A stretch of DNA of 64,000 bases from Gemmatimonas phototrophica (GTDB taxonomy: Bacteria; Gemmatimonadota; Gemmatimonadetes; Gemmatimonadales; Gemmatimonadaceae), in the NCBI GenBank assembly GCA_945869195.1, contig CAMBNV010000001.1, positions 372,001 to 436,000 on the forward strand, given 5' to 3'. This document shows, piece after piece, positions 35,315 through 42,787 of the stretch. The translations under genes were made by a program, and so were the position numbers. Position 1 is the stretch's first letter. Every line of letters starts with the position of its first letter. The notes beneath the pieces were generated by a model. That model was given only the letters and a program-made list of their open reading frames with translations, was not told where the DNA came from and made no database searches.

Positions 35315-35926
35315 TCAGGGACGCACCGGCATTGTCGCGCACGGGGCCGTCGGCGCCGGATTCGGCGGGCCGTATCGGGCCTCCACCAGCCGGGCCGAGG
35401 TGCCGTCCAGCACCAGCGTGTACAAGCCGTCGTACTGGTGATCGCAGAGGTTCTCCCGCTGAGGGCCACCGAGGGCGGCGATCCAGGGCATCACGGTATT
35501 CGAGTGGCCAACGATCAGAATGGTCTGTCCGGCGTGCCGCCGCACCAGCTCGACGATCGCGGCGGAGACGACAGCAGCCGAACCAGTCGGGATGATCTCC
35601 GGAGTAAGACCGAAGCGCTCAGCGGAGAGGCGCGCCGTTTCGCGTGTGCGCGTGGTCGGGGTGTGCATCACCGCGCCGACCTTGGCCTCCTTCAGGAACT
35701 CGGCGAGCGCCTGAGCCCGTTCAATGCCGATTGGGGTCAGCGGCGGATCGTTGACCGGCGCGGCCGCTTTGTCGGCATGGCGCACCATGATCACGACCGT
35801 GGGCGCGGACTGCGCTGCGAGGGACGCCGATACTGGTGAGGCGACGACGGCGGTGACGGCGGTGACGGCCGCGATCGTGAGTAGGAGTGTCGTGTTCAGG
35901 AGATTCGACTTTAGGATAATCTGCAT
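35315..35926 (-). CDS. Exported histidine phosphatase family protein
   Basis: 203 residues with an N-terminal hydrophobic export signal (cleavage near SLAAQSA). The phosphohistidine motif is MVRHADK, the second conserved arginine is in TPTTRTRETA, and the second histidine is in LIVGHSNTV. Phosphoglycerate-mutase-like phosphatases of this kind hydrolyse diverse phosphate esters; the substrate is unknown. The 227 bp between its end and the threonine dehydratase start contain no gene that I can support. Confidence 0.85.
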   Translation of the reverse strand: MQIILKSNLLNTTLLLTIAAVTAVTAVVASPVSASLAAQSAPTVVIMVRHADKAAAPVNDPPLTPIGIERAQALAEFLKEAKVGAVMHTPTTRTRETARLSAERFGLTPEIIPTGSAAVVSAAIVELVRRHAGQTILIVGHSNTVMPWIAALGGPQRENLCDHQYDGLYTLVLDGTSARLVEARYGPPNPAPTAPCATMPVRP

Positions 35927-35935
35927 ACAAGGAGC

Positions 35936-36210
35936 TTAGGCCCGGCGCCGTCGACCCGCCAGCAGCGCCGGCAGGATGAGCATCGCGCCTATGGTGCCGG
36001 CCACCGTGCCGCCGGCGGTGGCGAGCGCGATCGCACCGAAGAGTGTGTCGCTCCCGGTGCCGACGGCGAGCGGGATGAGTGATGCGATCGTCGTGAGCGT
36101 CACCATCATGCCCGAGCGGTCGAGTCCGGCGCGGTAGACGCGGCCTTATCGCAGGCGGTAAAGCCGACGACGACGACAACGGCGACCAGTAGCGTGTGCA
36201 GAGACGTCAT
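35936..36210 (-). pseudogene. Deletion scar of an efflux (MFP-RND) operon
   Basis: Two pieces are joined here. From 36210 an ORF of 34 codons begins with a lipoprotein signal (MTSLHTLLVAVVVVVGFTAC) and ends at 36106. In another frame, 36145-35936 encodes the last 57-70 residues of an RND transporter: MMVTLTTIASLIPLAVGTGS, then TAGGTVAGTIGAMLILPALL, matching the final two helices of AcrB/MdtB-type pumps. RND pumps are usually encoded just after a lipoprotein membrane-fusion partner. The simplest reading is that a deletion removed nearly the whole operon and left its two ends. The rest of the interval 35927-36294 holds nothing else that I recognise. Confidence 0.6.
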
Positions 36211-36294
36211 TCGCGGCCAGGAGTGAGGGCGTGAGACCGGGACATACGTTCGCTTGTGCTCTGCGTCAGAGCACGCGCTGCCCGGACGCGTCGA

Positions 36295-37506
36295 TCAGCG
36301 CGTGCCCTTCATCCGGACGATCAGAATACTGCCGGTCAGTTCGTCGTCTCGCGCAAAGAGCAGCTCGCCGTTCGGCAGCATCGCGAGCGGCAACCCCATG
36401 CCGGTGGTCGAGCCGACGTAGACGCCCTCGGAGTTGAAGACGTCGACGACCGCCGGCTTGAGCTCGGCCGGGGTTCGCAGCGCCCAGCTCGTGCCGTCGG
36501 GCAGCAGCACGACGGCGAACACCAAGGGATACGTGGGCGCCAGACCCTGCGTCGCCCCGACCTCCTCGACGGGGATCGTACAGTCTGGCTGCCCTCCGCC
36601 CAACGCGAACTTCATGCCGTTCGGGTACAGGGCGCGCACGTCGGCTTCACTGGGCGCACGTGGGGTGAGCGGTCGCCGAATGCTCGCGAGCGCGCGCGGA
36701 CCCTCGTAGAGCCAGAGTTCGTACACCGGCTGCACATTCACCAGCAGACGCGCGTCGCTAGCATGCATCGGCAGTTGCGGCGCGAATATCGGAGGCAGAC
36801 CCGCGACCTTGGTGCAACTGGAAGCCAGTGCATCGCTCAGCTGGTCGCGCACACTCTTGAGCGGCGCGCCGCCCAAGGTATCGGCGAACACCGACGACAC
36901 GCGGATCGAATCGCTGACGTCCCTCTGCCGGAACCAGAGGCCACCGGTACGGAAGAAGAGCAGGTCCGCACTCGCGAGCGCACCCTCCAGCCGCCGGTCG
37001 GACGTCGGTGTAAGATCAGGGAGGAAACGCACGAGTGCCTGCTTGGCTGCGTCGTTCACAAAGATCGTGTCCCCCTGGGAGCCGATGCTCAGGGGAAGCT
37101 CGAACTCACCTGGCCCGCTCCCTCTCTGCCCAATCGTCCGATCGAACCGCCCCGCACGATCGAATCGTACGATCGACGGCTCGCGCGTCACGACGTATGT
37201 GCGGCCCGCGCGGTCGGCGAGGACGCGCGAGGGCACCACGTCCGTGAAGCGCCACGGCTCCCCGAGTGAGTCGCGAAAAACGTCAATCTCCTTGAAGGTC
37301 CACGGCAGCACCGTGTCCCGCGCCCCCGACGTGATCAGCCGCACGCCCGCCGAATCAGTGCGCACGACATCCGTCGCGGCCGTCGAGTTGCCACGACAGG
37401 CGACCGCAAACACGAGAGCGACCCCGACCGCTGACCAGATCATGCTCAGTTTCCACACGGCCTGGCGCTGTCCGCGCGCCCCTCGGTAACTCTTCAACTT
37501 TTTCAC
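36295..37506 (-). CDS. 6-bladed beta-propeller lipoprotein
   Basis: 403 residues. A lipobox (VFAVAC) follows a hydrophobic segment, so it should be membrane-anchored outside the cytoplasm. RTYVVTREPSIVRFDRAGRFDRTIGQRGSGPGEF is a classic NHL/6-bladed propeller blade, and similar strands recur to the end (VDVFNSEGVYVGSTTGMG). Such lipoproteins are numerous in Gemmatimonadota and Bacteroidota; their ligands are unknown. The frame begins at GTG 37506, but an internal GTG at 37458 gives a more normal lipoprotein signal peptide. It follows directly on a truncated propeller gene. Confidence 0.75.
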   Translation of the reverse strand: MKKLKSYRGARGQRQAVWKLSMIWSAVGVALVFAVACRGNSTAATDVVRTDSAGVRLITSGARDTVLPWTFKEIDVFRDSLGEPWRFTDVVPSRVLADRAGRTYVVTREPSIVRFDRAGRFDRTIGQRGSGPGEFELPLSIGSQGDTIFVNDAAKQALVRFLPDLTPTSDRRLEGALASADLLFFRTGGLWFRQRDVSDSIRVSSVFADTLGGAPLKSVRDQLSDALASSCTKVAGLPPIFAPQLPMHASDARLLVNVQPVYELWLYEGPRALASIRRPLTPRAPSEADVRALYPNGMKFALGGGQPDCTIPVEEVGATQGLAPTYPLVFAVVLLPDGTSWALRTPAELKPAVVDVFNSEGVYVGSTTGMGLPLAMLPNGELLFARDDELTGSILIVRMKGTR

Positions 37507-38034
37507 TTACCGGGCCGCGCCGATCAACCGACGCTCCCGATCAACGTGCCGCTGCAGGGTCGGCAGATCATCCGCGTCCGCCTTCGCCGTATAGATCGTC
37601 GCGTTCCCAAACCCGACGAGGGTGATCCCCTCGGGGATCCGCACCTGGATGACCACCGCCCCCTGCGCCTTGATCACATCGTACAGGGTGCCTTTCGCGC
37701 CCGCGGACTCGAGGCGTCGCACCCCGAGATCGCCATTGGGGCGCGCCCAGACGCTCGCCTGGCCCTGACGGAACGGTGGCTTCATTGCCGGCCAGTCGGC
37801 GAGCGGCTCGAGCGGCGGTGCGTTCGCACCCGCGCCCATCTGCATATTGCGCTGCGTCCCGTTCGGGCCGTTCTCGACCGTCATCATCATCTGGTTCTGA
37901 CGGTTCTTGTTGCGCAGCCCCTCTTCCTCGCGCTTCTCGCCGTCGGTCACACGAATCGGCGTGAACTTGATTCCCGGTGACGATTGCCCCGTGCCGTTCG
38001 GCAGAATCCAATCCACGTGGTAGTCCGCGAGCAA
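37507..38034 (-). pseudogene. C-terminal fragment of another 6-bladed propeller protein
   Basis: An open frame whose product (LADYHVDWILPNGTGQSSPG onward) looks like the last third of a propeller lipoprotein: WPAMKPPFRQGQASVWARPNG, DVIKAQGAVVIQVRIPEG and LVGFGNATIYTAKADADDLPTLQRH are end-of-protein blade motifs. There is no ATG or GTG start, only TTG at 38034. Upstream the frame stops within about 22 codons, and no signal peptide or earlier blades exist. It is most likely a 5'-truncated remnant. A short expressed protein cannot be excluded. Bases 38035-38203 hold nothing I can annotate. Confidence 0.6.
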
Positions 38035-38203
38035 GCGTAGGATGGGTTGGCGGATGGGGATGACCTGTGAGGGAGTTAGGCCTGCTGAAGTCTAACTACG
38101 ATGGGTGTGCCTGTTGAGTCACCCCGGCGCGCAGGGAGGGTTGCTTGCCCCGCCAAGCGGGCCGCGCGCTTTCAACCTTCATCCTTCATCCTGCATCCCT
38201 GAC

Positions 38204-39550
38204 TCAACGCCGATCCTTGTGCGTGTCGAACAACGTCGTATGCCGGTTCACCAGACTTACCGCCCGTCCATCGATGAACAGGAACTTGGTATTCGTCCGC
38301 GCCTCGAGTAGATCGCCGTCGACGACAACGAGATTCGCGATCTTCCCAATCTCGATCGACCCGAACCGATCCCCCACCCCGAAGATCTGCGCCGGCCAAA
38401 GCGTCACGCTCTTGAGCGCATCCTCTGGCGAGAGCCCGAATGCCGACGCCATTCCGGCGATGTACGGCAGGTCGCGCACCTGTGCGCCCCCGTCACCCGA
38501 CGCGATCGCGAATCGCACCCCCGCCGCCGCGAGCTGACCCGGCGCCGAGAAGTTGATGTCGTACGCGTCGTCTTCGCGCGACGGCAGCGTGCGCACATGG
38601 GCGTAGATCACCGGCACGTTCTTCTCCTTGAGCAGCGCCGAGACCACCAGCGCCTCGCGGCCACCGACAATGATCGCCTTCAGGCCCTCCTCCACCGCGA
38701 ACTCCACCGATGCACGGATGTCGACCGCGCGATCAGCCTGCATCAGTACGGGGAGCTCGCCACGCACGTACGGCACCATCGCCGCGAGCTTGATGTCGGG
38801 CTGAGGGCGCGGAAGGGTACGATCCTTCGCATACGCGTCCATCGCCTGCCGGTAGGCGCGCGCGTCGGCGATCAACGCCCGGAGCGAGTCGAGTTGGATT
38901 GCACGTTGACGCGTGGCGTCGGCACCACCCGCGGCCGCACCACCGCCGAAGCCACCACCGCCAAAGCCGGAACCACCGCCACCGGCTCGCGGCAACGTGA
39001 TCACCAAGCCGGCCTTCTGCTGGATCGTCATCGCCGCCGGCGTCCATCCGCCGAGATTGGCAAGCGTCGACTGACCCGACACGAGACCGCCGGTCGGACT
39101 CGACAGCACATGGGTGACTCCGACGACGCGCGTCACGCCAATGTGGGCGCTATGGGGATTCATCGAGTAATACGCGATCGCGTTCGGATTGAAGCTCCCC
39201 ACCTCGGCGTCATCGACCGTCGCGTTCGCACCCTGGGACACCTCGTTGAGTCCCATCGACGTGCCAGCGTCCATCATGCCGGGGTAGACCGAGAGTCCGG
39301 TCCCGTCGATCACCTGTGCACCCTGCGGCACCGTCGCACTGGCGCCAATCGCGGTGATCTTCCCACCACTAATCACGAGCGTACCCCGCTCGATCGCCGC
39401 GCCGCTCACCGTCACGATGCGCGCGTTGGTGATCGCAAATGTGCCCTGTGGTCCCGGAAGTGGATTCGGCGAGCCGAGCTGCGCCTCCGCCACCACAGGA
39501 ATGAATGCGGCCGCGATGAGCGACGCCGCCATGCGATTGAAGCGCGACAT
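38204..39550 (-). CDS. Amidohydrolase-like secreted protein lacking the HxH motif
   Basis: 448 residues with a signal peptide (cleavage near VVAEAQ). The beginning (ITNARIVTVSGAAIERGTLV, then GLSVYPGMMDAGTS) and end (VGDRFGSIEIGKIANLVVVDGD) are those of imidazolonepropionase-like amidohydrolases. At the place of the metal-binding HxH the sequence is DAGTS (Gly96, Ser98), so a normal metal centre cannot form. A glycine-rich linker (near residue 200) separates the halves. It is the last of three overlapping paralogs (TGATG with the upstream gene). It may be a structural partner of the active paralog or may bind ligands. Confidence 0.85.
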   Translation of the reverse strand: MSRFNRMAASLIAAAFIPVVAEAQLGSPNPLPGPQGTFAITNARIVTVSGAAIERGTLVISGGKITAIGASATVPQGAQVIDGTGLSVYPGMMDAGTSMGLNEVSQGANATVDDAEVGSFNPNAIAYYSMNPHSAHIGVTRVVGVTHVLSSPTGGLVSGQSTLANLGGWTPAAMTIQQKAGLVITLPRAGGGGSGFGGGGFGGGAAAGGADATRQRAIQLDSLRALIADARAYRQAMDAYAKDRTLPRPQPDIKLAAMVPYVRGELPVLMQADRAVDIRASVEFAVEEGLKAIIVGGREALVVSALLKEKNVPVIYAHVRTLPSREDDAYDINFSAPGQLAAAGVRFAIASGDGGAQVRDLPYIAGMASAFGLSPEDALKSVTLWPAQIFGVGDRFGSIEIGKIANLVVVDGDLLEARTNTKFLFIDGRAVSLVNRHTTLFDTHKDRR

Positions 39551-40968
39551 CAGCGGTTCTCCCCGGTCGGTGCAGCCGGACGCGACGGGCCACTCGGGGC
39601 CCCGCGCGGCGACGGTACAGTGTTCGGTTCGGCCTTCTCGAGTTCGGCACGCTCGGCGGCGCGAACTGCCCGATTCGCCGCGTCCTGCTGACGGTCAAAG
39701 AACGTCTCGCCGTCTACGATCGTCCGCTCCACGCGCGCATAGACGCTGAACGGATGCGCGGTCCAGATGCCGATGTCGGCGTCCTTCCCAACTTCGAGCG
39801 AACCGGTACGCTGCTCCATGCCGAGCTGCCAGGCACCATTGATGGTGATCGTCTCGAGCGCTTCCTGCTCAGTAAGTCCGCCGTACCGCATCAGCTCGGC
39901 CGCGTCGATGTTGAGGCGACGGATCCGCTCGTCGGAGTCGGAGTTGATCGTCGTCCGCACGCCGGTGTGCACGGTGATCGCCGCGTTGAACGGGATCGCG
40001 TCGAACGCCTCAAGCTTGTAAGACCAGCTGTCGGCAAAGACCGAGACGCTCGCGCCAGCGGCGAGGATCTCGGGCGCGATCTTGTACGCTTCGAGCGCAT
40101 GCTGCAACGTGCGCACCGTGAAGCCGAACTCCTTGGCCAGTTCGAGAAGCATGACCATCTCGTCGGCGCGATAACCGTGCGCATGCACAAAGCGCTTGCC
40201 GTCAAGCACCTCGACCAGCGGTTCGAGCTCAAGGTCGCGGCGCGGCGCTACGAGAGTGGTCGGCGCCGGGCGGGCGGCCATCCGCGCACGGTACTCGTCC
40301 CAATCGGCCTTGTATGCACGCGTGCGCGTGAACGCATCACGCAACACCTCCGCCTGCCCCATCCGCGTTGCCGGATACCGGCGCGGTGGGCCACCGGGGA
40401 CCGCGTTCTGACTTTTGCGCGTGACATTCTCCCCGAGCGCGAACTTGATGCCCGCGGGCGCCCCCGCAGGAAGCATCTCGCCAATCGGACGGCCCACCTT
40501 GAGCTTGAGCGTCGCACTCTGTCCGCCAATCGTGTTCGCCGAGCCATGGAGGATATTGATCATCGTCACTCCGCCGGCGAGCGAGCGATGACCATTCACC
40601 GCCGTCGGGTTGAGCACATCGGTGATGCGGACCATCGAGGTCACCGAGAGCGTCCCCTCGTTGGTCGCGTCGCTCATACCGTGCGAGTGCGGATCGATGA
40701 TGCCCGGCATCACGAACTTGCCGGTGCCATCGTACACCTCCGCCCCTGCGGGCGCGGCGATGTTCTGCGCGATCCGCGCGATCTTGCCGTTCTCGAGCAA
40801 CACGTCGGTGTTCTGGAGCGTGCCCTTTGTGACCGTAATGACGGTCGCGTTCTTGATGAGCATCGACGGCACACGGCGGGGGGCCTGCTGCGCCGCGGCG
40901 GGCATAAACCCCGTGGTGAGCGCGAGGGCCGCCACCGCGAGGCTGGCTCTGAATTTCGTGGTAAGCAT
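39550..40968 (-). CDS. Secreted amidohydrolase with intact metal site
   Basis: 472 residues with a signal peptide (cleavage near PAAAQQ). This middle paralog keeps the metal motif: PGIIDPHSHG (His94, His96), HAHGYR, LQHALEA and INSDSDE, as in imidazolonepropionase-related hydrolases of cyclic amides or dipeptides. Its product therefore could be the catalytic member of the triad. It overlaps both neighbours by 1 nt (TAATG and TGATG). The C-terminal 40 residues are charged and proline-rich. The substrate is not predictable. Confidence 0.88.
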   Translation of the reverse strand: MLTTKFRASLAVAALALTTGFMPAAAQQAPRRVPSMLIKNATVITVTKGTLQNTDVLLENGKIARIAQNIAAPAGAEVYDGTGKFVMPGIIDPHSHGMSDATNEGTLSVTSMVRITDVLNPTAVNGHRSLAGGVTMINILHGSANTIGGQSATLKLKVGRPIGEMLPAGAPAGIKFALGENVTRKSQNAVPGGPPRRYPATRMGQAEVLRDAFTRTRAYKADWDEYRARMAARPAPTTLVAPRRDLELEPLVEVLDGKRFVHAHGYRADEMVMLLELAKEFGFTVRTLQHALEAYKIAPEILAAGASVSVFADSWSYKLEAFDAIPFNAAITVHTGVRTTINSDSDERIRRLNIDAAELMRYGGLTEQEALETITINGAWQLGMEQRTGSLEVGKDADIGIWTAHPFSVYARVERTIVDGETFFDRQQDAANRAVRAAERAELEKAEPNTVPSPRGAPSGPSRPAAPTGENR

Positions 40969-42659
40969 TAACGGTCCTCCCTGTTGGTCGACGACGCCTG
41001 TTGGCGGAGCCCCGCGAACAGGCCCCGCGCCTGTCCGGTGATACTGATGGTGCCCGAGAAGACGCCGTTCGCGAGCCGGCCGCGGAACCAGGCCTCGTCA
41101 GTGCCTTCCTTGGTGGTCACGGTCGTAGAGAAGGCGATCTCGCCCGACTCCTCGACCACGAGGTTCACCACATCTGAGGCACCGAGGTCACCCTCAATCG
41201 TGCCGCTGAGCCAGCCGTCGCGATCGCGCAGCGCCAGTGTCACAATGCGCTCGCTCCCTTCGAGCTGGACCTGCATCTGCCAGGTGCCCTCTAGTCCGGG
41301 CCGCTGCCCGGCCGGGCCGGCCGGACGCGCTGCCGTTACCGCCGCGGGGGCCGCGACCGTCTGCGGACGACCGTGGACCCAGACGCTGCTCACACGCGCA
41401 TCGGCGGCGAATAGGTCAGTGCCCTTCACCACGGTGAGGTTCGCAATCTTGCCGACTTCAATAGAACCCAGGCGATCGGCCACACCGAAGAGCTCGGCGG
41501 AGCCGAGCGTGGTAGCGCGTAGCGCATCGTCCGCCGAGAGCCCACTGGCGACCGCGCGCCGCAGGTTCGCCACGAAGTCTGCATGGTTACCCCCGGCCTG
41601 TAGCACGAAGCGCACTCCTGCCGCCTTAAGCTGCCCTGGTGTCTTGGGCGCCTGGACCCGCTCGCGCAGGACGCGCAACGCTTCCGGCTCGGCGTCCGCA
41701 GCCGGAGCCACCGTGCGACGTGGGAAGTTCGCAGAAAGGAGCACTGGCACGTTCTCTGCCTTGAGGCGATCGGCCACCAGATACGATTCCAAGCCGCCAC
41801 CAATCATCGCCTTCAGCTTGAACTCCTTAGCGAGGTCGAGCGCGCGTTCGATCTCACGCTGCGTGTTCGCGCGGAAGACGACCGGCATCGTCCCCGCGAT
41901 CACCGGCTGCAATGCCTCGAGCGAGGGATCGTACTCGGGGCGCTTCGCCGAGCGGGGTGCTTTAGTGTAGGCCACCATCTCTTCGCGGTAATGCTGGGCG
42001 TCGATCAGCGACTGACGCAGCGCGGCGAAGACCCCCATGAGCGAGCCCGGATACGCGCCCCCGATCCCCTGGAAGCCGATGTGCAGCGCAACCGTCGGAC
42101 GCACGGCCATCGCGGCGAAGTCGTCGCTGCGCAGTGTGATCAGGGCGCTCTGCCCTTCGTACACACGTCCCTGCGGCGCGGTGAGCGCGGTGGTGATGCC
42201 CGCCCCATGCGCCGCGGTAAAGTCCGACCTGTCGACCAACTGGTCAATCGCACGGACCTCGGGTTGTAGCCCGATCGGCTGACGCGAGTTAGGAGCGCCG
42301 GCCGGCCGCGCCGGTGGGGCACCGCCACCACCACCACCGCCCCCGCCCCCGCCACCGCTAGGGGGCGCTGCTCGCAATCCGAGCGTGGAGTAGGCGTCGA
42401 TGAGACCCGGGTAGATCGTCAGACCGGCGCCGTCAACGAGGCGGGCATCAGCCGGCGCCGTGACCGTGGCACCGACCGCGACAATGATCCCGTCTCGGAT
42501 GACGAGAGTCCCCTTGTCGATCGCCGGTCCGGCGACGGGCACTATGCGGGCGTTGGTGATTGCGTACGCATTCGGCGTTACGCGTTGGGCGGCGAGCGGA
42601 GGCGCGGCGATCGCGACGGCGACCGTGAGCGCCAGAGTCGCGCGGGACAGGAGGGGCAT
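40968..42659 (-). CDS. Amidohydrolase-like secreted protein lacking HxH, with extra beta domain
   Basis: 563 residues with a signal peptide (cleavage near PLAAQR). It has the composite-domain start (ITNARIVPVAGPAIDKGTLV) and the amidohydrolase end (VADRLGSIEVGKIANLTVVKG). The HxH site reads GLIDAYST (Tyr90, Thr92). A run of eleven glycines lies near residue 105. After residue 440 it carries about 110 extra residues rich in beta strands (GTWQMQVQLEG, FSGTISITGQ) of unknown role. First gene of the three-gene overlapping unit; GAGG lies about 12 nt before the ATG. Confidence 0.85.
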   Translation of the reverse strand: MPLLSRATLALTVAVAIAAPPLAAQRVTPNAYAITNARIVPVAGPAIDKGTLVIRDGIIVAVGATVTAPADARLVDGAGLTIYPGLIDAYSTLGLRAAPPSGGGGGGGGGGGGAPPARPAGAPNSRQPIGLQPEVRAIDQLVDRSDFTAAHGAGITTALTAPQGRVYEGQSALITLRSDDFAAMAVRPTVALHIGFQGIGGAYPGSLMGVFAALRQSLIDAQHYREEMVAYTKAPRSAKRPEYDPSLEALQPVIAGTMPVVFRANTQREIERALDLAKEFKLKAMIGGGLESYLVADRLKAENVPVLLSANFPRRTVAPAADAEPEALRVLRERVQAPKTPGQLKAAGVRFVLQAGGNHADFVANLRRAVASGLSADDALRATTLGSAELFGVADRLGSIEVGKIANLTVVKGTDLFAADARVSSVWVHGRPQTVAAPAAVTAARPAGPAGQRPGLEGTWQMQVQLEGSERIVTLALRDRDGWLSGTIEGDLGASDVVNLVVEESGEIAFSTTVTTKEGTDEAWFRGRLANGVFSGTISITGQARGLFAGLRQQASSTNREDR

Positions 42660-42698
42660 GATGGGCGGTCCTCGTGATGGATGGAGTTCGACGAACTT

Positions 42699-42743
42699 AC
42701 GGCAGAAGGGGACCGAGCGCTGAGCTCGACCCCCCTCTGCCGT
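42699..42743 (-). terminator. Long hairpin after gyrA
   Basis: ACGGCAGA pairs with TCTGCCGT, then GGGG with CCCC, then CGAGC with GCTCG around a 5-nt loop. This gives about 17 pairs in one 45-nt stem. It lies 45 bp after the gyrA stop and 40 bp before the amidohydrolase start. There is no U-run after it on the minus strand, so it may be a processing or partial termination site, not a canonical intrinsic terminator. Confidence 0.55.
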
Positions 42744-42787
42744 GTCCAGGCCCTCGTGGTGACGGCCGTTTGGGAGCGGTCTCCGGC

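Noticed and set aside
35721-36179. 152-codon minus-strand frame covering the RND remnant
   Set aside because: It is out of frame with both the phosphatase and the RND piece, and is His/Arg-rich low-complexity sequence.
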